From contig NC_135559.1 of the NCBI RefSeq assembly GCF_964340395.1, positions 8,102,259 through 8,166,258 on the forward strand: 64,000 nt of DNA. The letters run 5' to 3'. The stretch's first letter is position 1. Every line of letters begins with the position of its first letter. The notes under the pieces are model-generated. The model made no database searches. It worked only from the letters and a program-made list of their open reading frames with translations, and was not told where the DNA came from. The stretch is from Glandiceps talaboti (Eukaryota > Hemichordata > Enteropneusta > Spengelidae). The translations under genes and the position numbers were made by a program. Positions 21,601 through 31,710 of the stretch are shown here, in pieces.

Positions 21601-23409
21601 TCATACAAATGGTTCATTCTTTGCATGGATTGCCAAGTGTTTTTTAAAAAAGCCTTCATGTTTATAAATTTTACCACACTCATTACACGGATATATTTTT
21701 TTATTTGTGTGCACCACCATGTGTATTTTCAGATAGTTACTGAGTTTAAACCCTTTACCACACTCGTTACATACAAATGGTCTGTTATTCGTGTGTATCA
21801 CCATGTGTGTCTTCAGTGAGCAACTTTGAGTGAAACCCTTGCCACACTTATGACAAAGAAATGGTCTCTCCTTTGTGTGGGTCTTCATATGGGTCTTCAG
21901 CTCACTATGTTGATCGAACCCTTTCCCACACACCTTACATTTGTTTGTGTGCAACTGTGCATGTTTTACAAGGTAGTTCCCTCTTTTAAAACCTTTACCG
22001 CATTCTTTACACACATGTGGTCTTTCATCGGTATGTGTTATAAGATGCGACTTCAACTCACCAGTTTGACAAAACCCCTTACCACACTCTGGGCATACAA
22101 ATGGTCTTTGGTTAGTGTGACTCCTTGTGTGTTTAGTCAGATCACTTTGTCGATAATAACCTTTTCCACACTCTTTACACACACACTGTTTTTCACTTGA
22201 ATGAAACCTCATGTGTTGGTTCAGGTCAGCTTTGACATAAAAGGATTTGCCACACTCTATGCATACAAAGGGTCTCTCAGTTGTGTGGATTCTCATATGT
22301 CTTTCCAGATCAGCTTTCTGATGAAACCTTTTCCCGCACTCAGGCTCTTTACATACAAATGGTCTTTCATTTGTGTGTATCCTCATAATATGTAATTTGA
22401 GATTTCCACCGTTTGGAAATGTTTTACCGCAGTTTTGACAAAGAAAGGGTCTTTCCTTTGTGTGGATCCTCATGTGCATCTTCAAAATACCCCTGCTTTT
22501 AAACCCTTTACCACATTCTTTGCATTTGAATGGTCTTTCATTTGTATGGCTCACCATGTGACTTTTTAAAGTTCCACTCAAATTAAATCCTTTACCACAC
22601 TCTCTGCATATGAAGGATCTTTCATTCTCATGAGTCCTGGTATGTGATTTGAGGTGACTCCTTCGATAAAACCCTCGACCACATTCTCTACAGACATGTG
22701 ATCTTGTTTGCGTTATTTCTGTACTTTTAGAAGTATGTGTCTGGTGCACTTGTCCCTCATCATCTTCTGACGCTACAGCACAAACAAAACCTGCTTGTGC
22801 TATCTTAACAGGCAAGGGGTGTTCTGGACCAGGGAAGGGCTGTTCAGGACCAATCATCATGTCTTCCTGCTCTCCTGAAGCTGTGTTACAGTCCGAGACT
22901 TCTATGATGTTTGACTGTTCAACTGCTTCGACAGTCTCTGCAGGAAGTTGAAGTCCATCTGTCTCGAAGCCTTCACTCGTTACTCTCCAATAATTTTCTG
23001 CAGTGTCATTGTCATGGTCATCAGGTTTCCCAGAATCTTCTTGCTTTATTTGCATATCCTCCGTAACAATGTCATTGGAAAGGAGATTTTCTGTACCTGT
23101 CATTGGTATGGCTTCGATTGTCCCTTGCACAGGTTTATGAGAATCATAATCAACATCGTTCAAATCATGTTTGATTTTATTGCTTACAGCATCAACATCA
23201 AAATGACTGCAGTTGCTGTTTGCAGTGCCTTCTTGTTTGACTATTACATTCTCTATGCTTTGTGTGGACTGCTCTTTAACTCTGTCATAGGATGCTTTAT
23301 CAGAACAGTCTAGTGACTCCGCCACTTTACACACAATCCCACCTTCGTGATGACTGTGAAAAGCATCCTTGTTCTTAGAATCTTCTTGCTTGACTTTTAT
23401 GTTTTCCAT
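21601..23409 (-). CDS. C2H2 zinc-finger protein, 13 fingers (zinc-finger gene 1)
   Basis: One 602-residue frame starting MENIKVKQED. Residues 1 to about 235 are acidic and probably disordered, with three copies of a [VI]KQE sumoylation-type motif (VKQED, VKQEG, IKQED) and the block DTAENYWRVT, which recurs in the gene at 28280. From about 238 to 595 come 13 consecutive C2H2 fingers (x-C-x2-C-x12-H-x3-H; two have an extra residue or pair) joined by TGEKP-like THTNERPF linkers. Such proteins are nuclear DNA-binding regulators. No KRAB, SCAN, BTB or ZAD domain is seen. The start is the first ATG after a likely acceptor (TTTACTAG before 23433), so a non-coding exon lies upstream. The target is unknown. 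Confidence 0.93.
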   Translation of the reverse strand: MENIKVKQEDSKNKDAFHSHHEGGIVCKVAESLDCSDKASYDRVKEQSTQSIENVIVKQEGTANSNCSHFDVDAVSNKIKHDLNDVDYDSHKPVQGTIEAIPMTGTENLLSNDIVTEDMQIKQEDSGKPDDHDNDTAENYWRVTSEGFETDGLQLPAETVEAVEQSNIIEVSDCNTASGEQEDMMIGPEQPFPGPEHPLPVKIAQAGFVCAVASEDDEGQVHQTHTSKSTEITQTRSHVCRECGRGFYRRSHLKSHTRTHENERSFICRECGKGFNLSGTLKSHMVSHTNERPFKCKECGKGFKSRGILKMHMRIHTKERPFLCQNCGKTFPNGGNLKLHIMRIHTNERPFVCKEPECGKRFHQKADLERHMRIHTTERPFVCIECGKSFYVKADLNQHMRFHSSEKQCVCKECGKGYYRQSDLTKHTRSHTNQRPFVCPECGKGFCQTGELKSHLITHTDERPHVCKECGKGFKRGNYLVKHAQLHTNKCKVCGKGFDQHSELKTHMKTHTKERPFLCHKCGKGFTQSCSLKTHMVIHTNNRPFVCNECGKGFKLSNYLKIHMVVHTNKKIYPCNECGKIYKHEGFFKKHLAIHAKNEPFV

Positions 23410-23433
23410 GTCGCATGGACACTTTCCAGGTAT
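23410..23433 (-). other. 5' leader of zinc-finger gene 1 (end of coding exon)
   Basis: On the minus strand, TTTACTAG followed by ATACCTGGAAAG marks a splice acceptor 24 bp before the ATG. Zinc-finger gene 2 has the matching CTAG/ATACCTG at 31299, so the border appears conserved. Confidence 0.6.
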
Positions 23434-25651
23434 CTAGTAAAGTACAAGTAAACATAGTTTTTGTGTTAATGTAAGTATAATTAGAAATTCATTCGCAGAA
23501 TAGATCTGCCTACACAATACTAATCTAGTGCTATCTGTGGCATCGAATCTCAAGATTCTCTTTTTGTCATGCTCAGTGAGGTCCTAAGATGACAATTCAA
23601 ATTTGACCGAAGGCCCCCCCCCCCCCACACACACACGTCATGTCTTTGTTCATCAATCAGTAAGACTTTGACACAAAGTATCGCATCTAAAAATCAAATC
23701 ATAACACTTCACATTATTCATTCTTGTTCCTTGTTACTATTCAGATACGGCTTTCCAAGGATTTCTGAACAGCAAGAAAGCAAATGAACCAGAAATGCCT
23801 TTTTGCTTGTTTGGATAGAACTGACTTGAGGCCGAGGTACAGGGGTTTGGCTTCCTTTTTGTTTGCTTGTTTGGGTTGAAAGAAATGAGCTGACGAATGT
23901 CTGTTTGAGTTGAGCAGAGACACAGAGGACTGCTTTCCTTCTGTCTGATTGTAAACATTCACCTGTAGAGTTATTGCATGGATCTATCGATTGAGAATAC
24001 ACGGTTATTGCCTCTTGTTCTGAACACATATTTCCAAAAGTAAATACTATATGGTGACTGACATTATTTTTCGAGCTACACTGTGTACATATGATATATG
24101 TATGTCCATTTAGTCATAGGAATGTGTAATATTGCTTGTATTGAAATGATATCAAGCAAGCATGTTCATTATTACATTATTCGACAGTTTGCATGTCAGA
24201 AACGCCTCGGTAAAACCAAACTACGGATAACCTGAGTTCATCAATAGGCAAGTTGGGTTGTTGACAATCTCTAAATCTGTTTGCAATGTCAACTGTAATA
24301 GGATTATAAAAGTTGTAACAGCTGATAACGTCCCTTGACTCAAACAATTCACTCCTTGAAAGTAACCTTGCACTCGGTACCACAGTTTTTCTCGTTCCAT
24401 AGTTAGTTAAATAATTTTTTGAAAAATTAAGCACAGAGATACTTAAATAGCAAATTCCCATATCTGATGTCCATATACCACATGTAACATTGTCAATGTA
24501 CAGTGCATGATGTATCCTAATGTTATGATCGCGATCGGATCGTGACCTTTCACCCAAGCCAGTTGTGCCTCGCGGCGGAGTAACACACTCACTAGTACTG
24601 GCACACATTCGGTCAACAGCATTTCAGTCTTGACCTAGTACCTGTACCAGCGATGACTCAGGCTTATCAGATGTAATTACAAAAAGCAAACACTTAGTTA
24701 TGGTAATGAGCTGATAAGGATTGATAAGAAAGTGCAAGAATTGCACTTTGCTGGTAAAGGCGATGTTCCCCTCATGGTATTCGCAGCTGTCAATCCAGGC
24801 AACGCGTCCCTGTGTGCATACATGTACTGATGTAGCCATTGTGTAAACATTAGAGGACATGTAACATTAAAGACAGAACTGCTCTATAGAAAGAGGATTA
24901 TGGCTAATCTATGCAAATGCAGGAAATTCAAACTGCTGTACAGAGCACTAGCTTCTGGGTCTTGTTTTCAGCATTTTTTCTGTGCTCTGAGAAACACACA
25001 GTTCATGTATCATGTACAAATTGTTTGTGAATGTTGTAGGATGGTAACTTGATACACAAATTAGTTGAAAATCAGTCTGTTTCACAGAATGAAAAAAAAC
25101 ACCTTTCCAAATGAGACAAATTCCCCTACAAACAGCTGCTTAGATTGTGTGTCATTCAGGATTATTCAAAATGTGCGGCATTTGCATGTGAAAAACCCAG
25201 ATATAGGGAATGTTTATATTTTGGTGATTACTTGCCAGTGAGTCATCACAAGTTCTCCACCTCCAAACATACTGTCAGTCATATGCAAAATAGGGTCCCA
25301 GGCGCCACCAGTTGTATGTTTAAGCGCACTTGAATATTACCGTGAATGATTTCGAAATAATGAAAAATACTCGTTTGTAGAATCATAGCCTTTAAAAGGC
25401 AATTACGTCACATTTAGTTATGAATTCAAGTACATGTATCTTATTTTGTCAAGATGTGATCGTTGAGTTACACAAGTCAAAAAAGTGGATGATTCAGACA
25501 CATCCTTCTCTCCTGTCTCAATCACTGATTCTCGTCTCGATTATGTAAATCCTCCCTGCAAACGGGACTATCTAGTATCTACATATATCTCGATCCGGGA
25601 CAGTCAAATTCGAATCCTTCAAATCCGCTTACAAAGGTCGCACAGTTTATA
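23434..25651. other. Probable intron 1 of zinc-finger gene 1
   Basis: It holds a copy of the 2340-type repeat (23518-23650, with a poly-C run) and open frames of 60-143 codons that match nothing recognised and lack conserved motifs. No further gene is supported. Confidence 0.45.
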
Positions 25652-25937
25652 CCACAGTCGCTTGTAAACTGTTATTCCTTTCCTAAATCTTGTCTATGAC
25701 GGTCCTAATACAGAACAATGACGTTATCATAGGGATTGGCGATATTCTTATAACATCGGTAGCGATGTCATTTCCACAGTCGCACACACAACACGTGCGA
25801 CTGTGGAAATGACATCGCTACCGATTTTATAAGAATATCGCCAATCCCTATAATAACGTCATTGTTCTGTATTAGGACCGTCATAGACAAGAATAAAACC
25901 ATTTAGGAAAGGAAAAATAGTTTACAAGCGACTGTGG
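25652..25937. mobile_element. Foldback MITE, 286 bp, 6-bp target duplication
   Basis: The ends are CCACAGTCGC / GCGACTGTGG; arms of about 140 bp are almost perfect inverted copies around ACACAACAC. Direct repeats TTTATA flank it (25646-25651, 25938-25943). The terminal CCACAGTCGC motif also recurs at the centre. There is no coding capacity. Confidence 0.9.
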
Positions 25938-25948
25938 TTTATACTTAC

Positions 25949-26045
25949 CTGGATGACAACTAGCGTTGTCGAGCGGAAATCGAGGGACTTTATGACCAAC
26001 GAAAATAAATCGAACCCAATGTAAGAGCGCCCGCAGGCGATGACC
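25949..26045 (-). other. Candidate non-coding first exon of zinc-finger gene 1
   Basis: The minus strand starts GGTCATCGCCTGCGGGCGCT, contains no ATG and ends at a strong donor (CAG before GTAAGTATAAA, 25948). It would splice to the acceptor at 23433. The same motif and a similar donor (CAG/GTAGGCATAAAC) lie the same distance upstream of zinc-finger gene 2. The transcription start is unknown. Confidence 0.5.
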
Positions 26046-26084
26046 CAGCGATAGGAACAAACCATCGATATGTAATAGGGAGGT

Positions 26085-26115
26085 GTGTGTGTGGGGGGGG
26101 GGGGGGGGGGGGGGG
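26085..26115. repeat. GT run and poly-G tract
   Basis: A short GTGTGTGTGTG is followed by about 21 G. Confidence 0.9.
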
Positions 26116-26224
26116 TTACACCTGGCAGAGGAACTGAATATAAGAAAAATAAAACCCCAAAATTATGAAATTGAGAGATTAGATATGAAATAGTCAACAT
26201 GATTTTTGACAAAAAATACTCCCG

Positions 26225-26350
26225 CAATGGTCAGGGTAACTATGAATTGATTATTTGTGGTTACAATGTATCAACATTGTTTACAACACAATAAGTAGTA
26301 TTTATTATCACATTTCCCATTATGCAACATTCAACATGGCGGATTTGCAA
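26225..26350. repeat. Dispersed repeat, inverted copy at 31565-31710
   Basis: It contains GTATCAACATTGTTTACAA, TTATCACATTTCCCAT and ACATGGCGG; the reverse complement of 31565-31710 carries the same blocks in the same order. Confidence 0.7.
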
Positions 26351-27127
26351 GTTCCCTATTTACATAATTATTTCCTTTAGATAAAGTCATGAATATTCAT
26401 TGTGCATCTAATGAATATTCATATTTGCTAAGACCCATAATGCAATGGTGTATTATTAAAAGAAAAATAGTGGTGAAAAAGAGTTAAAATTCTTGGCAAC
26501 CGAGCTAGAATTATGTAATATGAAATCATGAAATGACTTTCAAGAACACAAAGTTCATGAAAATGCCTTTATTTCCTGGAGTAGCCTTCCCATTAACAGA
26601 AGATGGGATTTCTTGAACAAAGTACGCTGTAAGACTTATATTTGCATGGTGTATACTAGATGCATACAAGTTTAATAGTGTTTCGGTTTAATCGTGAAAC
26701 CGAGTTGACTGGTAAGAATTTTCAATACAACTTTTTTTTATTTGTGACATGGCACACTATCTGAAACAAAATTTTCTAGTTTTCTCACTATTCAGAATCT
26801 TAAGAATCCATGATCATACCAAAACTACTGTGTATAATGAAATTACATAATTACAAACATGATTAGTATTGTAGCATGGAAGTGGATACGTGACTCTATT
26901 TTACATAGTAATAATAGTGAAGTTACCGTACTGGAATCTAGTAATAGAGTGAGTACGTAGCTTTCTTCCGAATCACTCGGACGTCATCAGTGTAATGATC
27001 TCATGCCATTTGTGCAGGTGACTTCCAAGTGGAACCATCTGACAGTAGACTATTATAAATAGATTCTAATTATGTAAATTCACTACTACTATGATTAGTA
27101 TTGATTACATGTATCCAACCAGTGCAT
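26351..27127. other. Intergenic, no gene seen
   Basis: AT-rich sequence with a short inverted repeat (GTTTCGGTTTAATCGTGAAAC, two short pieces around 26680-26700). No coding signal. Confidence 0.45.
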
Positions 27128-27222
27128 CGTCGTAAACCACAGCCTCTTTTACGACACGGCCAAAACTCGTTATTCTGCAGTGTGTCACGGAAGTAATAAA
27201 CCTCTGGTGTGCGAAAATGAAC
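27128..27222. mobile_element. Short inverted-end repeat, related to 14055-14165
   Basis: It begins CGTAAACCACAGCCTCTTT and ends CTCTGGTGTGCGAAA, approximate inverted ends as in the 14055 copy. It abuts the repeat at 27257. Confidence 0.6.
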
Positions 27223-27256
27223 CAGTGACACAGAAACTGTTATTGAAATACAATAA

Positions 27257-27590
27257 TTAGATGTTATTCCCCAATATTTTGTATTTTTATATTAAATAAA
27301 AATATGAGTGACCTAAGGGGTCTTTGTCACTACGAGTCACTAGACGAATAGTGACAACCCTTAGGTCATGAGTATTTTCCTGCTGAATGAATAAAAATAT
27401 TGGAAAATAACATAATTATACTAGCGCCAGTAATACCAAAGACAAATTGGGGAAAGTAATGGTAATTTTGAATGTTTTGACTCAAATTTTGAACACGGTA
27501 GAATTAGTGACATAGATGCACATTGTCGTGACATAGAATGACCAGCGTATATATTCCATATTTTTTGTTCCACTTGGCTCGTGCATGGTA
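27257..27590 (+). mobile_element. ~335-bp dispersed repeat with hairpin, copy 1
   Basis: It starts TTAGATGTTATTCCC, carries the foldback GAGTGACCTAAGGGG .. ACCCTTAGGTCA (27304-27370), then AGCGCCAGTAATACCAAAG, GGGGAAAGTAATGG and TGGCTCGTGCATGG. The whole length is collinear with 51836-52167 on the minus strand. The hairpin also resembles the one in the tetraspanin intron. Confidence 0.8.
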
Positions 27591-28279
27591 CATTGTATAA
27601 TAGTCATTGTCTCCGGATGAAGCATTTCTGGTTAGTTGTACTTGATAATAATTGACTGACCTGTCCTCTTATTGGTCAATGCTTGAGGTGATTTTTGTAT
27701 ACTGCTTTGAGCACAGTGTAGAAAAGTTCTATATACACTAAGAACTAACGTTATCGTTAATAAAATAATGTACACATCTATTTTATGTGTAACCTTTGTG
27801 CCAGGTTTGATAAAAATGTTACACAAGAAAACAAATTGTTGTTGAATCTAATTAAAGTGATTTCCTTTTGACTTTCACAAGATAGAAATATAACATTCCA
27901 CTACGACAAACATCCACATTCCATTTAAATGAAAGTACACAATTGTAAAACATTGGAATAAATAGAATTGCCAGTTTGATGCATTCCGGAATGACACAAG
28001 TTTCATGTTAATGAGGGTCGGTAGTTGATCAGACCAGAACACCATGGAGTCCACCAAATTATGGGTATTGATTCAAGTGTCCAGTTCACAATGTCGCGGC
28101 AGCCAATGTACTATGTAAAGTAATTTTCAGAGAGAAGCTGATATGACTGTCAAGATTGTCTACAGCAGTGGCATCAATTGTCGGTTTTTGTATCCCTAAT
28201 CTTACGCTTGCTTTTAGTTTATCTTTACATGAAGTCTTTCCTTTCCCACTTCATAAATGAAAGTAAAGTCAAATGTTTT
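27591..28279. other. Intergenic / 3' flank of zinc-finger gene 2
   Basis: No gene is seen. No clear polyadenylation hexamer for the minus-strand gene was recognised close to its stop. Confidence 0.4.
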
Positions 28280-31261
28280 TCATTCCAAAGTTGTATTGGT
28301 GTCAGTCACTGAATGAGTTTTCATGTGTAATTTCAAATTGCACGAGTGATTATACCCATTACCACACTCTTTACAAACAAAGGGTCTTTGATTTGTGTGG
28401 ATCCACGTGTGTGCCTTGAGACTGCTAGATCTGTTAAACCCTTTCCCACACTCTATGCAAATATGTGGCCTTTCCATTGCATGGATTCTCATATGTCTCC
28501 TTAGACTGCCACCTTGTTTAAACCCTTTGCCACAGTCCTTACAAATATACGGTCTTTCATTTGTATGGACTCTCGTATGTGCCCGTAGATCACAGCCCTG
28601 AAGAAAACCTTTCCCACACTCTTTACATATGTATGGTTTTTCATTTGTGTGGATCTTCATATGTTTTCTAAGATCAATGTCATGACCAAACCCTTTCCCA
28701 CATTCTGTACATGTGACTGTTATTTCATTTGTGTGGCTTCTGATGTGTTTTTGCAGTTGACCACTTTGATTAAACCCTTTACCACATTCTTGGCATACAT
28801 ATGGCCTTTCATTTAAGTGGATCTTCCCATGTCTAGTGAGGTGGCTCTTTTGATAAAAACCTTTACCACACTCTTTACAGACATATGTTCTTTCATTTTT
28901 ATCATGAATTCTCATATGTTCCTTCAAATGGATGTCTTGATTGAACCCCTCGCCACATTCCAGGCATTTAAAAGATTTTTCGTTTGTATGGCTCTGCATT
29001 TGTTCCTTCAGATCATTACTTTGAGAAAAACCTCTACCACACTCTTTACTTTCATTTGTATCATGAATTCTCATATGTTCCTTCAAATGGATGTCTTGAT
29101 TGAACCCCTCGCCACATTCCTGGCATTTAAAAGACTGTTCGTTTGTACAGATCTGCATGTGCTCCTTCAGATCACCACTTTGATAAAACTCTTTACCACA
29201 CTCTTTACTTTCATTTGTATCATGAATTCTCATATGTTCCTTTAAATGGATGTCTTGATCGAACCCCTCATCACATTCCTGGCATTTAAAAGACCGTTCG
29301 TTTGTATGGATCTGCATGTGCTCCTTCAGATCACCACTTTGATAAAACTCTTTACCACACTCATTACTTTCATTTGTATCATGAATTCTCATATGTTCCT
29401 TTAAATGGTTGTCTTGATTGAACCCCTCACCACATTCCTGGCATTTAAAAGACCGTTCATTTGTATGGATCTGCATGTGTTCCTTCAGATCATCACTTTG
29501 ATAAAAACCTTTACCACACTCAGCCTCATTACATACGTATGGTCTTTCATTTGTGTGTGACCGCATGTGTCTTTTCAAGTGGCTACTTTGACTGAATCCT
29601 TGTCCACATTCACTGCATAGAAATGGCCTTTCGTTGGTGTGGTTCCTCATATGTGCTTGCAGAGTACCACTTTGTTTAAACCTTTTACCACATTTTTCAC
29701 ACGAATACAGCCTTTCATTTGAGTGGATCTTCTTATGTTCCTTCAAAGCGGTCCTTTCGTTAAATTCCTTACCACACTCTTTACACACGAATAGTCTTAT
29801 CTTTGTGTGGTGCCTTATGTGTCTTTTCAAATTGCCTCTTTGGTGAAACCCTTTACCACATTCTTTACATATATGTGGTTTTTCATTTGCATGGATTTTC
29901 ATATGTCTGTACAAGTGGCCACTTTGTCTAAACCTCTTACCACACTCTTCGCATACAAATGGTCTTTCATCTGTTTCACTAGTTACGCAAGTGTTCATTT
30001 GACTACTATTATTGAGACTTGTATCAGGCATATCAAATTCGATTTTGATTTGTTGTCCAGTTGAAGTGATACCAACAGCTCCCTTCTCTGAAGAATTATG
30101 GCAGGAAGAATCATTGAACACTGTACAGTCTTTTTGATTACTGACATGGCTTTCTTTTCTCATTTGGGCACTTGCACAGTTCTGTCTTTCATTAAAATTT
30201 TCGTGACCATCCCTTCCATGAGTTGAAACTAAATGCTGTATCATGATAGGAAAAGATTCTCCACTCGCAAAGTTTCCATGAACCCCTGTAGATATGTTAT
30301 CATCTGAGTATTCCACTCTGTTTAGTTGTTCAACTGTCTTTAAATTGATAGGCTGGACAGGATTCTGTTTTTGGGGACCAAAATCCACAATTGTTGAATT
30401 TTCATGTAACAATGCACATTTATTATTGTCTGTGTCTCTTACTGAGTTTGGTTCTTCAATTGCCTTGTTCTTGTCTATCTCTCTGACTGAGTTTGACTGC
30501 TCAAGTGTCTTCTTATTGACACTTTTTAAGTTTTCTTGTACACTTGCACACTTGTTGTATGTGCCTGTTACTGGGTTGGGTTCTTCAACTGCCTTGTTAT
30601 TGTCTATGTCTCTGACCAAGTTTGGTTGTCCAACTGTCTTGCTAAAGTTTATATCTGTGACTGAGTTTGGTCGTTCCACTGTCTTGTTAATGTTCAAGTC
30701 TGTGACTGCAACTATCTTTGGTTGTTCCACTGTCTTGTTAATGTTCAAGTCTGTGACTGCAACTATGTTTGGTTGTTCCACTGTCTTGTTACTGAAAACC
30801 TTGACAGCACACTCCAGTCCATCTTTCTGAAAATCCCCATTTGTTACTCTCCAATAATTTTGTGCAGTGTGAGTGTCATGATAATCTGATAGCAGAGTAT
30901 CTTCTGTCTTTATTTTCACTCTCTCCTTCACTGTGTAACTTCCTTCAACCTTATTTGGTCTGGTGCCAACACTGAAATCGATTGGTTCATTAGAATAATT
31001 AAACTCATTTCTAAAACTGCTTGATTCATTATCATGATCTCCTCTATTAGTTTTTTGGTTGGTGTGGACACAGTCAGCAGTATTTTCTTGTTTGACTGTC
31101 ACCTCCTTTGTGCATTTAATTAATTCTCCACCTCTGCCAGACATCTGTTGCCTTGAGCCATCCAGGGAATCTGTCAAAGGATCATTAACACTGCCGCTTC
31201 GATTACTCTGAAGCAAGTCTCTCTCCTTAAAACCTCTTAGTCTAGCTATCACCTTCTCCAT
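28280..31261 (-). CDS. C2H2 zinc-finger protein, 20 finger units (zinc-finger gene 2)
   Basis: One 993-residue frame starting MEKVIARLRGFKERD. Residues 1 to about 430 are low-complexity, with sumoylation-type motifs (VKQEN, IKTED, IKIEF), the block DTHTAQNYWRVT shared with the gene at 21601, and a run of 13-17-residue repeats of the form NKTVEQPN.VAVTDLNI (about residues 158-300). From about 435 to 982 come 20 C2H2 units. Units 6-13 are four copies of a two-finger module; the first finger of the second to fourth modules lacks its first cysteine (ESNECGKEF, ESKECGKEF, ESKECGRGF), and two of these also lose a histidine, so they should not bind zinc normally. It is probably a nuclear DNA-binding regulator and a paralogue of zinc-finger gene 1. 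The start follows a likely acceptor at 31299. Confidence 0.93.
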   Translation of the reverse strand: MEKVIARLRGFKERDLLQSNRSGSVNDPLTDSLDGSRQQMSGRGGELIKCTKEVTVKQENTADCVHTNQKTNRGDHDNESSSFRNEFNYSNEPIDFSVGTRPNKVEGSYTVKERVKIKTEDTLLSDYHDTHTAQNYWRVTNGDFQKDGLECAVKVFSNKTVEQPNIVAVTDLNINKTVEQPKIVAVTDLNINKTVERPNSVTDINFSKTVGQPNLVRDIDNNKAVEEPNPVTGTYNKCASVQENLKSVNKKTLEQSNSVREIDKNKAIEEPNSVRDTDNNKCALLHENSTIVDFGPQKQNPVQPINLKTVEQLNRVEYSDDNISTGVHGNFASGESFPIMIQHLVSTHGRDGHENFNERQNCASAQMRKESHVSNQKDCTVFNDSSCHNSSEKGAVGITSTGQQIKIEFDMPDTSLNNSSQMNTCVTSETDERPFVCEECGKRFRQSGHLYRHMKIHANEKPHICKECGKGFHQRGNLKRHIRHHTKIRLFVCKECGKEFNERTALKEHKKIHSNERLYSCEKCGKRFKQSGTLQAHMRNHTNERPFLCSECGQGFSQSSHLKRHMRSHTNERPYVCNEAECGKGFYQSDDLKEHMQIHTNERSFKCQECGEGFNQDNHLKEHMRIHDTNESNECGKEFYQSGDLKEHMQIHTNERSFKCQECDEGFDQDIHLKEHMRIHDTNESKECGKEFYQSGDLKEHMQICTNEQSFKCQECGEGFNQDIHLKEHMRIHDTNESKECGRGFSQSNDLKEQMQSHTNEKSFKCLECGEGFNQDIHLKEHMRIHDKNERTYVCKECGKGFYQKSHLTRHGKIHLNERPYVCQECGKGFNQSGQLQKHIRSHTNEITVTCTECGKGFGHDIDLRKHMKIHTNEKPYICKECGKGFLQGCDLRAHTRVHTNERPYICKDCGKGFKQGGSLRRHMRIHAMERPHICIECGKGFNRSSSLKAHTWIHTNQRPFVCKECGNGYNHSCNLKLHMKTHSVTDTNTTLE

Positions 31262-31299
31262 GTTTCTGCAGAAACCACTAGCACCTATGAGTCAGGTAT
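31262..31299 (-). other. 5' leader of zinc-finger gene 2 (end of coding exon)
   Basis: The minus strand shows a T-rich tract, CTAG and then ATACCTGACTCATAGG, a splice acceptor 38 bp before the ATG matching that of the paralogue at 23433. Confidence 0.6.
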
Positions 31300-31351
31300 C
31301 TAGAAAAAAAATAAACACGAGTATGAATATTAATAATGATAATAATGTTAG

Positions 31352-31475
31352 TTTTTATATTATAGTGCTTTCCCACACTGTGCTCAGAGTACTTTATATT
31401 TATCACCCCTGGCATAAATCTATAGCAGTACAATAGCCTTTAATGCTTCCTCAAGTACCTGGGGAACACGCAATT
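31352..31475 (-). mobile_element. SINE copy, 3' half
   Basis: The minus strand reads .. CCCCAGGTACTTGAGGAAGC .. TAAAGTACTCTGAGCACAG .. GGGAAAGCACTATAATATAA. This matches the 3' half of the copy at 18886. Confidence 0.65.
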
Positions 31476-31564
31476 TGCAATATCACCTCAGTAAGTGAAA
31501 ATTATATGCTCAAACTGATTGGTCACAATGGGGAGTGCTAACATATGTCAGCCTAATTCAATAG

Positions 31565-31710
31565 TTGAACTTGCAAACCCGCCATGTTGAATGTTGCATC
31601 ATGGGAAATGTGATAATAAATACTAATCAATTAGTATTGTAAACAATGTTGATACATTGTTTGTAACCACAAATGATTAATTCATAGTGACCCTGACAAT
31701 TATGGGAGGT
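31565..31710. repeat. Dispersed repeat, inverted copy of 26225-26350
   Basis: It contains CGCCATGTTGAATGTTGCAT, ATGGGAAATGTGATAATAAA and AACAATGTTGATACATTG, all present reverse-complemented at 26225-26350. Confidence 0.7.

Noticed and set aside
22948-23313. Plus-strand frames across both zinc-finger genes
   Set aside because: They are antisense shadows of the strong minus-strand coding frames.
23718-24029. Three overlapping 73-103-codon minus-strand frames
   Set aside because: Different frames of the same stretch are all open and none shows a domain.
24177-24608. 143-codon minus-strand frame
   Set aside because: No recognised motif; it lies in the probable intron 1 of zinc-finger gene 1.
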